From contig NC_064011.1 in the NCBI RefSeq assembly GCF_932276165.1, positions 4,233,501-4,297,500 of the forward strand: DNA of 64,000 nucleotides. Direction: 5' to 3'. This stretch comes from Plutella xylostella. Its lineage: Eukaryota; Arthropoda; Insecta; Lepidoptera; Plutellidae. The translations under genes and the position numbers were made by a program. Shown one piece after another: positions 45,101 through 55,059 of this stretch (position 1 is the first letter of the stretch; every line of letters begins with the position of its first letter). The notes below the pieces were generated by a model, which saw nothing but the letters and a program-made list of their open reading frames with translations, had not been told where the DNA came from and made no database searches.

Positions 45101-46190
45101 CGAGTGACTCGATTGGTGAACCAGAATAGCAGCGTAACATTAAATTATCCGATTTTAGTGGGTGGTGATAAAATACCCGTTTATAAAAGTCTTCACTAAT
45201 TGCTGATATTCTACTGCCCGTATCAATTTCACATTCTATCTCACAATTGTCTATCAGTACTTTTATAAAATAAGGTTTATTACCTTGCGCTACGACCGCG
45301 ATGTTAAACATGTCCTCGTCCGACTCCTCATTCACGAAATGGTGCCGCCCGGCCCATCTATTATCACTGTTATTTACTTGTTTACACATCACTTTTAGGT
45401 GACCCCTTTGATTACACTGATCACAATTATAATGCACAAATTTGCATCTATCCGGCCGATGTGGCTTGCCACATCGCCAGCACTGCATTGCGGCCTGGGC
45501 CCTGGGCCCGCCGCCGTCGCCGCCCCCGGGGGCCGCGCGGCTTGGCCAGCGCGGCCGGGAGACGCCCCCGCTGCCGCCGCCGCCGCCGCCGCGCCTCGCG
45601 CTCGCCTGGTGCAGGCCCTCGCCTGCCTCGCCGCCGCCGCCGCCGCCACCTGAGGTCGTCGCAGCCGCCACGCTGCCGCTCACCTCCGCGTGTTTCTCCG
45701 CAGCCTCCAGCGCCAGAGCCAGTTCCACCGCCTCTTTATATTTGATTGTTGTTTCCGCGAAGATCCGAGACCTCATTGCCTCGCTCACCAGTCCCGACAC
45801 AAATTGGTCTCTTAAGTTTTCTTCCAGGTTAGTTTTAAAGTTGCAGGTGGAAGCAAGGTGCTTGAGACTCTGTAGGTAGTCCATCAGTGGCTCGCCGGGG
45901 CGCTGGCGCCGCAGTCTGAAGACGTGGCGCTCCGCTATTTCGGACCGCTTCGGCTCCAAGTGCTCGGAGACTAAGCTTACCAGCTCGTCGAACGTCTTCT
46001 TCTCAGGATCCACCGGTGAGCAAAGGTCACACATCAGTGAATACGTGGCCTCGCCGACGACCGTGATTAGCATTGGCACTTTTAGCTCATCCTTTATTTC
46101 GTTAAGCAAAATAAACTGATTTACCCGCCGCACGTACGATAACCACTGTTTCGACCCTAGGTCAAAGGCTTCTATTTTGCCGATTGGCAT
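42150..46190 (-). CDS. Gag-pol polyprotein of a gypsy-type retrotransposon (Mag/K02A2.6-like)
   Basis: A single 1346-residue frame with no gag/pol frameshift. The Gag region covers ~1-230, followed by a Gly-rich stretch and two zinc knuckles (CWRCGKPHRPDRC and CDQCNQRGHLKVMC, ~236-270). Protease has IDTGSRISA (Asp ~322). Reverse transcriptase (~450-640) has DFYPLPRIEELF, SKIDLKHAYEQ, YGLSCIPEKFQ and catalytic VFLDDI (~600). RNase H has LSVDSSAHGLGGVL and RTDHQPL. Integrase has an HHCC-type zinc region and catalytic HADFGE (~1030), TDNGPPF (~1082) and GAAENAVK (~1119; 35 spacing), then a basic C-terminus. All catalytic residues I can check are intact, so the element may be active. It would drive cytoplasmic reverse transcription and integration. 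The interior uses much GC-rich code (Ala/Gly/Arg), unlike its AT-rich surroundings. Confidence 0.95.
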   Translation of the reverse strand: MPIGKIEAFDLGSKQWLSYVRRVNQFILLNEIKDELKVPMLITVVGEATYSLMCDLCSPVDPEKKTFDELVSLVSEHLEPKRSEIAERHVFRLRRQRPGEPLMDYLQSLKHLASTCNFKTNLEENLRDQFVSGLVSEAMRSRIFAETTIKYKEAVELALALEAAEKHAEVSGSVAAATTSGGGGGGGEAGEGLHQASARRGGGGGGSGGVSRPRWPSRAAPGGGDGGGPRAQAAMQCWRCGKPHRPDRCKFVHYNCDQCNQRGHLKVMCKQVNNSDNRWAGRHHFVNEESDEDMFNIAVVAQGNKPYFIKVLIDNCEIECEIDTGSRISAISEDFYKRVFYHHPLKSDNLMLRCYSGSPIESLGYINVDVTLGVEKAKGLSLYVIKNGNRPLLGRDWMRALKVNQINFNEITETSLVNQLRAEFPEVFTDKLGTCKQTIRLQLSDAEGVYVRARPVPLALRARVEAELQRLQADGSVYRVHHSDYGTPIVPVVKENGEVRICGDYKITINPKLKRDFYPLPRIEELFANLSGGEKFSKIDLKHAYEQCLLSEDSQPYTAITTHMGTFAYRRTPYGLSCIPEKFQKLMEETLRGVPGTVVFLDDICCTGANEKEHISNLRAVLERLRNMGLTIKLSKCEFMKNEVKYLGFIIDKDGLRPDPTKLEAISSAPRPEDVSQLKSFLGMLNYYGKFIPNLSSLLHPLHNLLRKEASWKWDSLCDKAFLEAKQALLSERVLAHYEEGRAVVLSVDSSAHGLGGVLAHRYEDGSERPVSCVSRTLSPAERNYSQLDKEALAIFYGITKHHQYLFGRRFILRTDHQPLSYIFGAKGGIPQTAASRLQRWAARLAAYDFTVEFVRSADNGPADALSRLPLPQQGRVKDVVNYINLIEESLPISFHDIAKETKKDVLLSKIYGYVLFGWPSNTTCEEEKPYFARKHELTIDLGCLIYKYRIVIPGTLHKKILEEIHEGHLGINKMKNLSRNYVYWSTLDRDIEDICKMCSACRAVRDAPPRAPLHPWEFPLNPWQRVHADFGECGGKKYLIIVDAHSKWIEAIMMRSTDSRSTIAAFRSVFASQGLPSQLVTDNGPPFFSLEFKEFCEKNCIQHVTSAPYRPQGNGAAENAVKTIKKCLKRALHEGEDVATALSKFLLQYRNCPHATTGVAPAVALMGRRLRSRLDALRPDVAAAVQRAQRRQQQNAPGSPRPALRPGDTVLARDYSARGGKWTEGKLVEQTGPVSYKVDVGREVQWRRHSDQLIPVNRNRYSLTRANANVVANDSVEVDKDADVTFEDASEGEGDTAAADHNSPVGGSNSKQVTSPPPHQLLPSDMSARALRALNRAQRVNKNNN

Positions 46191-46253
46191 TTTATCGAAC
46201 GATTAAATATCACACACGCCGAAAACAAGATGTCCGCTTCCGCTCGTCGCCAG

Positions 46254-46377
46254 TGTAACGTCAGTGAAACACAGAGGCTAATGGTTGACTGATTTATTAC
46301 TAATGTCACACCGCATACATACATATAGCAACACAGGTAGGTAGGTTAAGATATATATATAGCTACTTATCCTAACA
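46254..46377 (-). repeat. 5' LTR of the gypsy-type element
   Basis: Same 124 bp as 41768-41891. Only 63 bp separate it from the gag-pol start codon at 46190. Confidence 0.92.
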
Positions 46378-46547
46378 CATTGTACTTAAGTTAAAAGAAC
46401 TCATTGGTACATGTCAGCACCGGGATTCGAACCCGCATCTCTTGCGTGAGAAGCGGGCGCTTACCCGACTGAGCTACCACCGCTCTTGTAAGGCAATGTA
46501 AGGCAAATTTGTTAGTTCCAAAAGTGGCATTTGTTTTATCCATATTA

Positions 46548-47675
46548 TTGTGTATTTTATTTTATTTTTATTTTATTTATTTGGGAAAACAAACAGTCTT
46601 ACATTGTATAGTAGGTATTGTAAGTATATATGTAAAATTATGTTAGTTAAACATAAGACCCACAGCGTTATCCACAGATAAGTAAATAGTATAAAAATAT
46701 ATGCGTGCGTTGTGCAGACGCCGACACGACAACTGTTACGCAGTACTGTATAGGTACATTAAAGTGCTAAACTCGACACGTGCCGACGACTACACACTAC
46801 TTACTACTAACATGCAACGTGTCGTACAGTATTTTTTTAAACATAGGCTTGGAATAACTAAATATATCAATATCAGAAAACATACTATTAAAGTTATTGA
46901 CCAGTCTGCGTAAAGGGACGCGCTCGCCAGCGTTCGTGCGGCAAGTGCCGGGCGCGAAGAGCTGGCGAACGCGCACCTCACGTCGATGTACTGTTCTAGG
47001 TACTAGATAGGCAATTTGGCTAGTTAAGTCAATGCAGTCAAAGAAATTGTGACATAAACCGTACAGAATCATGGCTCCAAAGACTGTTCGCCTAGATTTT
47101 AGTGTGGGCAAGTTGTATCTCGATAGTAATTGATCATATGAAAGATATGCGCGGAAGCATCTGTAGTGCACGGCTCGAAGAAACTTTCGTTGAACCCTCT
47201 CAATGCTATCTGTATATTTATTATAGAAAGGATCCCAGACAGTGACGGCATACTCCAGTTGAGGGCGTATTAGACCTTTATATAAGTAGAGGTATGTGGA
47301 GGTACTTTTAAAATCCGTACACGCCCTTAGCACGAAGCCGCACATCTGTACAGCCTTATTTATTATTTTTCCTATGTGGAGATCAAGGTGAAGTTTTGTG
47401 TCAAGAGTAACTCCAAGGTCCCGCAGGGTATCAACTTTCTTAAGAGGAGTATTGCATAAAGCGTACTTAAATGATATGGTTTTTCTTTTTTTTGTGAAAG
47501 TTATTGAGTTACATTTGGATAGATTTAAGTGCAGTTTATTATCAATACAGTAATTACTAAAGCGATCTAAATCAGCTTGGAATAGATGACAGTCATTAAC
47601 ATTTTGAATTGGTCTGTAAGCTTTGAAGTAGATTCGAAAATAGTATCGAATCACAGGATTCGAGCCCAGGCTCAC
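46548..47675 (-). mobile_element. Jockey/I-like LINE, 3' fragment of the RT ORF
   Basis: The open frame 46797-47675 encodes the end of the palm and the C-terminal region: FQADLDRFSNYCIDNKLHLN, TLRDLGVTLDTKLHLDLHIG, IRPQLEYAVTVWDPFYNKY, SIERVQRKFLRAVHYRCF. The catalytic YADD is missing, so it is 5'-truncated. A short non-coding 3' UTR leads to an A-rich (TAAAA)n tail at ~46548-46590. A different family from the LINE at 23-26 kb. The first ~25 residues of the frame are probably fused flank. Confidence 0.85.
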
Positions 47676-47681
47676 GACACA

Positions 47682-47784
47682 GCACGCTTAATACAACGAG
47701 ATAGAGTCGTGGTTAGCGCTGTAGTTTTGCTTTTCCGAAGTTTCGAATGCGAATCACATCTCTATCTCGTTGTGTTAAGCGTGC
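47682..47784. mobile_element. Short inverted-repeat element (103 bp)
   Basis: GCACGCTTAATACAACGAGA… and the inverse …TCTCGTTGTGTTAAGCGTGC (25 bp arms, one mismatch) enclose ~53 bp. A half copy is at 33751-33845. Confidence 0.75.
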
Positions 47785-47990
47785 CGATGGCGTGACAATG
47801 GTAGTTTTTCATCCATAGACAACAACCATAGACATAAACCCATTATAGATGGCGCTAGTAAAACTTCATACTCAACAGCACTGCATTTTTTTAGCCGGCA
47901 TGGATTCCAGTCCTTTCAGCCAATACAAAAACCCAATGGAAGCGAATTCAACCATTTGCGATAACTAGATGTTATATTGTGCATAATATT

Positions 47991-48946
47991 AAGTGTTAAC
48001 TAGTTTAAGACAGCTTTGTACCATTTATGACATACCTCAGAAGAATGCAGCTCATTAAAAACCAACGGCTGGATGCCATCTATCGGACGATTTTGGAACT
48101 TTTAAACTGTCAAAGAAAATCTCCCATTCTTTTTCGATCGTTCGTCAATGTAGAGTGGCCCCCCTGAGCTATAAATAACGCGAGTCTAGTACACACTATG
48201 AATTATCTAACTATCCCATCCTGGTTTATAGTGCACCGGGGTATTAAGGAATATTGGTTGACTGTTAAATCTCAAATTCAGTAGTAGGCAGTATAATTTT
48301 ATTGTAGCTTCACAGCAGTTAGTTAAATAATATTCAATTTTTGATCTAGAACAAAGTAGTTAATGCTAATCGTGATACTTTTACATAATGTATATTTATG
48401 TAAATCTATATCTGTGATTTTACTATAATCGCTTGGCGAGACAGATCAATCTTCAAGAGATTTGACGTCTGTAATAGTTAAAGTTAAATGGTGCAACCCA
48501 GCCTAAGTGTTAACTAGTTTAAGACAGCTTTGTACCATTTATTACATCCCTCAGAAGAATGCAGCTCATTAAAAACGACAGGCTGGATGCCATCTATCGG
48601 ACGATTTTAGAACTTTTAAACGTGAAAAGAAAATCTTCCATTCTTTTTATATCGTTCGTCAATGTAGAGTGATCCCCCTGAGCTATAAATAATGCGAGTC
48701 TAGTACACACTATGAATTATCTAACTATCCCATCCTGGTTTATAGTGCACCGGGGTATTAAGGAATATTGGTTCACTGTTAAATCTCAAATTCAGTAGTA
48801 GAGGTAGTATAATTTTATTGTAGGTTCACATCAGTAAGTTAAATAACATTCAATTTTTGATCTAGAACTAAGTAATGCAAATTGTGATACTTTTACATAA
48901 TGTATATTTATGTAAATCTATATCTGTGATTTTACTATAATCGCTT
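47991..48946. repeat. Tandem direct duplication of a ~443 bp repeat
   Basis: Copies 47991-48434 and 48505-48946, about 70 bp apart, both starting AAGTGTTAACTAGTTTAAGA and ending CTATAATCGCTT. They differ by scattered substitutions and small indels. Each contains GAGCTATAAATAA. Fragments of the family occur at 11157-11258, 12805-12960 and 47810-47990. Nature unknown; no ORF. Confidence 0.85.
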
Positions 48947-48949
48947 TTT

Positions 48950-50483
48950 CTCATGTTTATCAGCTGCTAGCACAAGCAACCTGACAAATTTAATCAAATG
49001 TCATCGGTCCAGAGGGCAAAAGGGCGTCCCACGCTACATTTGTCAATTTCTGATATCTGTAGACTAGGCCTCGACTAAACCACCTAATTTGAATTCGAAT
49101 AGTCAAATGAAAAGAACTCCAAATGGCTGTTTCTCATATAGGCAGATAATTTTATGAAACCCCGTGTGGCAGTTAAAAGTTCCATACAAAGTATGTTTTA
49201 ATCAAATCACCCGCTCCAACACGGGTAAGAGTGCTACCGAATTTCAAAGTTATCGGAACAGAAAAAAATAATCCACATTAAATTGGTAATAAATTAAAAA
49301 TTTCCACCACACATAAAACACACATTTAAAAAAACTGACCACATCCAGGGACGTAGGAATGTCTATGGTATGATCTTTTTTTAAAATATTCAAATCGAAT
49401 CACCCAAATTAAGTAGCCATAAACGAAATCAGCTTCCAAATTTGAATATTCCATTCGGCCGGGCCGAGCGCACGCTTTTGTGTGAAGTCTCGAGAGGTCG
49501 GTCGCATGTAACTATCATATGTTTATCGATATCGATTAATTGGTGTTTTGTATACTCTACCTATCTATAGTAATAAATATTTAAAATTGACAATTTAGCT
49601 CTTACGGCTCTTAGAGTATATTGCTACTGAGATGGGATCAGGTTTCTGTGCAGGAAACACACTCATTATCAATACAATGTTATCGATTAAACTAATTTTA
49701 GCGCATAAGTATGTAATTATTGGTAGCCTTATAGCTTTGAAGCAAGTAGTAAAACATCAATATCGACAGTTCTTCTCATGCACCGCCGTCCCAACCCTAG
49801 TTTTTGTCGCAGCGAAGCGAGCTGCGTTGATAAGGAAACATCTTAAATTAGTTATAAGACGAGAAAAAAAACCGTCTAAAATTTATTTTTTATTTATATT
49901 TTTATCACGCTCACAAAACGGGTAGCCGCGCTACCAAACAACCGAACTGATATAAATTATATCATTTTTCACTACTGACGTAAAAAATGGCGTCCATTCT
50001 GTTCGGAGTTTGAGAGTTTTGCCGCGTTTTTTATGTGTTTCCGGACGACTGGGATTCCATTGTCGGTTTACCGATCGAATAAAAACTATAATTTCCGAAC
50101 GCTTATGTTACATTGACTTTTTTATTTGAAATCCTGCAATGTGTCAGTATGAACTCGAAGCGATGGATAGCGAATGAAACGATTTGACGAAATAGTTTTT
50201 TTTCTCTGTGACCTTTTAGTCGGTAGGTCTTTTTTGATGCTCGATTGTCACAGAACGGTACCGGATTCTAATATTTATTTTTTTATTGTGGAATTCATAA
50301 TTTCGTTTCGATACGCTGTTTGATGTTTGTATTTTTTAATTAAAGTTACACACCTATTTTCCTGTTATTAAACTATATTCCTATTTAAAGAAAGTAAGTA
50401 CTTACTTCACTATTTTATGTAGGTAGTAGTAGGTACCTACTAACTGTTCACCACGTAAATTTATTTATCAAAAATTATACTTA
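48950..50483. other. No gene seen
   Basis: No recognisable coding exon or repeat end. 49960-50180 (TGACGTAAAAAATGGCGTCC, CGGACGACTGGGATTCC) is less AT-rich than its surroundings, but I cannot support a promoter call. Confidence 0.4.
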
Positions 50484-50624
50484 GGCCTTGTTCCACAATG
50501 TCTGGTTAGTGGCTACCTGTGAGATAAAATACATGCTGTCACTGTCAAAAAAATAATAACAGAAAGTGACAGCATGTATTTTATCTCACAGGTAGCCACT
50601 AACCAGACATTGTGGAACAGGGGC
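50484..50624. mobile_element. Long near-perfect hairpin MITE, copy 1
   Basis: TTA-flanked (50481-50483, 50625-50627). Arms of ~60 bp (left GGCCTTGTTCCACAATGTCT…, right its inverse ending …GTTCCACAATG) are nearly identical, separated by a ~20 bp A-rich loop. A degraded relative is at 56503-56643. Confidence 0.9.
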
Positions 50625-51060
50625 TTAGATTATTAATTTGTAATCACAATTTTAGAATACACAATGAAGACAATAAATAAATTTGATTTTATGACAAATT
50701 AGGTGCACCTAAGTATTTAAAATTTTTGAGTATTCCCTTCTTCTGTTCCTCCATACTTCTTTTTATTCTTCATAAGATACATCTTTTAATGTCCACTTAC
50801 TTGATCCGTTCAATTCTTGGTCAGTAATTACGTTTAATCAAAGTACGTACTTACATATATTTAAATACGTACCTACTTATACTTATTATAGTACTGTAAT
50901 GTGTGAGATTTCAGCTGACAATTTCCATTTTATTGGAGAATTTACGTCCGAGTAAGAGCGGCTACTTGGACCACCTTAGAGGTAATATTTACAGGAGTTT
51001 GAAATGTTGAGTTTTTGGATGCGGTGTATCTATTTCTGATTATGGTATAAATAAGGAAGA

Positions 51061-51322
51061 GACGACCGAATGGCGTAGTGGTTAGTGACCTGACTACTGA
51101 GCCGATGGTCCCGGGTTCGATTCCCGGCTGGGGCAGATATTTGTTTAAACACAGATATTTGTTCTCGGGTCTTGGATGTGCCCGTAAAATGGCAATAGGC
51201 CCGCCCCTTATTACATTGGGACTAACATAACACTCTGGCGAAAAGTGGGTGCAGCAATGCACCTCTGCCTACCCCGCAAGGGAGTACATTAGTACAAGGC
51301 GTGAGTGCGTGTTTTTTTTTTT
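51061..51322 (+). mobile_element. tRNA-derived SINE, subfamily B, full length
   Basis: Flanked by the 9 bp duplication TAAGGAAGA (51052-51060, 51323-51331). The head GACGACCGAATGGCGTAGTG and box GGGTTCGATTCCCGGC are shared with subfamily A. The body differs (GGCGAAAAGTGGGTGCAGCA, CTACCCCGCAAGGGAGTAC) and the tail is T-rich. Confidence 0.92.
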
Positions 51323-51370
51323 TAAGGAAGAACAAATGATTATACGAGAGAATCACAAAGTAAAAATTAC

Positions 51371-51533
51371 GACCGAATAGTGTCGGTGTAGTGGTCAGTG
51401 TACCTGAGTGTTACGCCGAAGGTCCTGGGTTTGATTCCGGCTGGGCAAATAGTAGCACAGTCATAAATCTACAGGAATTGGTTTCAGAATAAACATAACT
51501 TTGGTTCAACGTTCAATATATATAAAAAAAAAA
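51371..51533 (+). mobile_element. tRNA-derived SINE, third subfamily
   Basis: GACCGAATAGTGTCGGTGTA, GTGGTCAGTG and GGTTTGATTCCGGCTGGGC form a tRNA-like head. The body TCAGAATAAACATAAC… leads to an A-run at 51522-51533. Confidence 0.72.
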
Positions 51534-51792
51534 ACTTTTTCGCTAGCCAGCATCACAGACACAGATAGATGTGTAAAGCCGCATCCACACTCTCGGCGGT
51601 CCCCAGTCTATAGACTCAAAGACTGCACCACGCATCGACCCACTAATATAAAGATAAACAGCGCGACAAAAATATAATAAATTTATCGGAGCTCGCACCA
51701 CTGAAAAGTAGAATAAAAAAGTGTTTTATTTTGTCCCATATATTTCCCGTGTGTCGTTTGCCGCGGCAGCCGCTGGTGTATGTGGATGGGAC

Positions 51793-51925
51793 GATACAGG
51801 GGGAGTCAAAATATGCAAGTGGCAGTGGCAGTGGGCTGGTCATATCTGCCGAAGAACCGATAACCGTTGGGGAAGACGAGGCTTCGAGTGGAGACCACGA
51901 ACAGGCAAACGCAACCAATATATCC
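51793..51925 (+). mobile_element. RTE-clade LINE fragment
   Basis: Encodes VKICKWQWQWAGHICRRTDN then RWGRRGFEWRPRTGKR, matching the RTE C-terminal region also seen at 27.9 kb. Confidence 0.8.
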
Positions 51926-52429
51926 TTATGTATTTTTTTGGTGATTTCAGTAGCTTTTTTTCAGTCTCACAAACTCGCGGGTCTATAATATACACTCAAC
52001 AAACGTACAACACCTTCCTTTTTCAGTAGCGACATATGCGGGGGCTAAAAAACTACTTTTAGTTATATCTATAGCTTCTTTATTTCTACGGATCGTCCAC
52101 TATAAGATCAACTTCATTAGTTGGACAAAGCCTCTGACATCTGCCTACCAAAAGACACCAACTCCACACTGTAACACACTAAAATCACTTTTACTCCACT
52201 AATTTAAAAATCAAAATCAGTAATCTCGCATTAAATAAGTTAAGTCGTTTTGGTAATTGTGTATGTGAAATGACATTGGTAATGTTCGATTTTTGAACTG
52301 AGTTCAGATTTGAATTTTTAAACATGCGCTGTGGACTCTGTGGTATATACAGCCACCGTTGGCGAGGTAAGTAGTCATTATTCTGACCTACGCATAGTGG
52401 TTTAAGCTTTATTTCAGACCCCTGCCTGG

Positions 52430-52520
52430 TTGCCTGGAAGAGACGAGTCTAGCTGCTAAGCATAAAGTGTTATTTTGTGTTTAGTTAAATTAATAAAGTT
52501 CTATTCTATTCATCTTTATC
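52430..52520 (+). repeat. Retroelement 3' tail
   Basis: GGTTGCCTGGAAGAGACGAG…AAGTGTTATTTTGTGTTTAG…TAATAAAGTTCTATTCTATTC: a LINE/SINE 3' end with its own polyadenylation-like signal and TATTC repeats. Confidence 0.5.
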
Positions 52521-52764
52521 ATCACTAAATAATCAATTACTAAAAATGGCCTCAACCTTACAATGCCTCACCTAAGGACTGCCACAATACTCTGTGATAT
52601 TTAATAGTATGTATATATTCAAGTATATAAGTATGTTTTATGTATTTTATATTACCTATTACTAGGTATAGATTAGGTGTTATAATATTATTTTCCTGTA
52701 AGTATAAGTTATGTTTGTAATTTTTTTTTGCACTCGCCCCTTTTCTTATGTATAATTTCTCTTC

Positions 52765-52873
52765 TCCGAGGTAGTCTGGAAGAAATTACTCTTAGTAATA
52801 AGGCCGCCAATTGTACCATCTATGTATGTTGTGTATTTCCTCGTATAATTTCTGTGTTTGTGTGCAATAAAGA

Positions 52874-52928
<55 letters not shown>

Positions 52929-52930
52929 GT
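52765..52930 (+). repeat. Retroelement 3' tail with long (ATCT)n
   Basis: Same family as 5340-5470. The terminal ATCT tract runs for about 55 bp. Confidence 0.72.
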
Positions 52931-52968
52931 CCTCAGCCTTCCTCATCAAAAACACTGACGGCTACCTG

Positions 52969-53132
52969 TACAGGGTGTTGCAAAAAGGGCTTACTAAGCT
53001 GAAACCTACATGTGCAGCATGGTATGTATATTTAAGCCTCTCTAAGAAATTTTGATTTCATTTTCGGGTTCAGATATACCATGCTGCTCATGTAGGTTAC
53101 GGCTTAGTATACCCTTTTTGCAACACCCTGTA
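52969..53132. mobile_element. MITE (TACAGGGTGTTGCAAAAAGG ends)
   Basis: TACAGGGTGTTGCAAAAAGG…AAGCTGAAACCTACATG at the left and the inverse at the right (CATGTAGGTTACGGCTTAG…CTTTTTGCAACACCCTGTA). About 164 bp, with ~50 bp arms. Confidence 0.85.
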
Positions 53133-55059
53133 TAAGGTCCTCCGTACAGCAAGATAGAGGGCTTCCCACGCCCCACCATTATCATACAACGTAAAAGTAC
53201 AATTATCTACTTTTTGTGGAGTGTTTTTAAATCTTAGATCAACCCTTTTTGCTGAATGGCCAAATCTTATAATGGATAAAGCATTGTCTAGTAAATACGT
53301 TAAGCAGAAATGTATCTGTTGTGATTTCCAATGATTAGGAAGGCGCCAAACCTTGGCGACAATATTTTAGGGTTCTGTAGGAAAAGGCAATGCGGGAAAG
53401 GTCTTTATTTAGACCGATCATAAATAAAAATAATGGTTTAGAACCTCCTCCTTTTTTTGAAGTCGGTTAAAAAGTCTGTTAACGGTACTCTACACCAGTT
53501 TTCCAAATTCAGAATTTTGTGTAACTATAGGTAGTCAATAACAGTTCTGACTAGGTAGGTATATGATGTGCCCTAAGTTATGTTTAACAGTATAATTACA
53601 AGACACTTGTGTAGGTACCTTGTAAAAAAGCACTGTCTCTTGAATCATCCTCAGGATCAACCTTCAAAGCCAAAGTCAAACATAGTTTAATCGACGAAAA
53701 CATTTACAATTATTTGTCGATATTCATCTACCAACCATTTCACAAAGGCCCCGTCATATAGCAGTTGCAATTTTGATCACCAGATATCTATAACATAGAT
53801 TGAATTGCTAATCCCTTATACGGACATAGACAATAACATAACATGCAATAGGAATATCCCAAGTAGCCTTTATGTCCTCAGCCTAACTCTTCCAAATACT
53901 AGCGATTAGAAGCAGTCTTTAAAAATAAAAAAGCTTAATTAAACACAGAACCCCGTCTTTTCTATTCCAACTTATTTTTTGCAATCATCTATAGACTCAT
54001 TATCAATTTCAAAATTCGAATAATTTTAAACAAAAGACAGATTAGGTTGGCTACCAAAACCAAAAAGTTTTGTAACTTTTTAATGTTATAAATATAAAGG
54101 TGAGTTCTCACTAATTTCATTTAAGCATTGTATTGGGGGAGGTTTACCAGTCCTTTGTCACCATTATTTCGAGAACAATAGCTGAAAGCCTTAATTACGA
54201 GTTTGAGTCTGGGTGGTAATTTTGTCACGTCTTTTTTTGGTTATTTCTCAGAGTTAGTAGGTACGTTGTTTTGTAAGTAACTTTATACAAATTAATTCCT
54301 AATTTCTTTATTTATATTAAGATTGATATAGAATTATAGATAATGGCCTACCTAACACTTGCTGATAATTTCGGAATGATACCTACCTAGTTTCCTAAGC
54401 TAAAGATGGCATATTATTATTAAGTAGGTCAGATTAATTATAGCGTAGCCTGAAATTTAGTGCTTTCAAAATACCTATAACATTATATAAAAAAGAGTTA
54501 GTTCTTCATACAAAAGTAACCTAACTTTTGACTTGATCTTAATTTTTGTAGTTGCATTTTAAATTAAAAAAAAATTGTTTTACTTGATTTAACTTTTAAG
54601 GTACACACTCCGCAGCATACTCTTTAACTGGCTAGCAAAAGTTATTTTAATTTTTATCAATTAAGTATTCAATATTAATCTGATTACTTACTACCTGAAT
54701 ACTTACAGGTTATTTTTTAAATAAAAAAAAACGAACGATTATCATCTACCGTAGGTACATTATGTATTTATTAATTTACGCAAATGAAGCAACTGCCGAA
54801 TTAAATACATATTCATCCATTAATTAACATGCCTGCTTAACTTACAACACAACATTCAGCCAATCATCCGCCTTCATTATAACTACGGGGCACGTGCTAG
54901 GTAAATAAACGAAACGAATCCAACAAACACAAATTACTTACACTTACAACAATGGCCAAAAACCACCTTTTCTGCCATTGTCGCTAATTGTTATCTCGCT
55001 AACAGGTAAAGGAAAATGTCAACTAGAAAAAAATATTATCGGTAAAATGCTGGTGGAAA
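53133..55059. other. No gene seen
   Basis: AT-rich, no recognisable coding exon or repeat boundary. It leads into the GC-rich block at ~55.06 kb. Confidence 0.45.

Larger units (their letters stand above)
41768..46377 (-). mobile_element. Gypsy-type (Ty3) LTR retrotransposon, complete
   Basis: The 124 bp LTRs at both ends appear identical. Reading on the minus strand, the 5' LTR is 46254-46377 and the 3' LTR 41768-41891. A possible primer site CTGGCGACGAGCGG follows the 5' LTR, and a purine tract GAGAGGGGAAGA precedes the 3' LTR. One uninterrupted gag-pol ORF lies between. No envelope gene. A short target duplication is not obvious. Identical LTRs and an open frame suggest very recent insertion. 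Confidence 0.93.
41538..46495 (-). mobile_element. tRNA-derived SINE split by an LTR retrotransposon
   Basis: The head at 46378-46495 (minus strand) has GGTGGTAGCTCAGTCGGGTA (A box) and GGGTTCGAATCCCGGTG (B box). The body and tail continue at 41538-41767 (…GTAAGAGCGATGG, CAGGTTTCCTCACGATG, ending in TAGAA repeats). ATGTAAGGCA flanks the whole at 41528-41537 and 46496-46505 (a further similar word, TTGTAAGGCA, is at 46486-46495), as expected for a single SINE insertion later opened by the LTR element. Confidence 0.82.

Noticed and set aside
45395..45880. Long open frames on the plus strand rich in Pro, Arg and Ala
   Set aside because: They are antisense to the GC-rich Gly/Ala-coding part of the gypsy-type gag region; open frames there follow from base composition.
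46422..46495. A tRNA-like sequence with good A and B boxes
   Set aside because: The acceptor stem does not pair and the anticodon arm is irregular. The sequence continues into a SINE body (interrupted by the LTR element) with flanking target repeats, so it is a SINE head, not a tRNA gene.
49632..49925. A 97-codon frame
   Set aside because: No domain, signal or neighbour support, and no splice sites that would link it to a gene.
51061..51140. Possible tRNA gene (GGCGTAGTGG… GGGTTCGATTCC)
   Set aside because: The same head occurs in several copies with a common body and target duplications. It is tRNA-derived SINE sequence.
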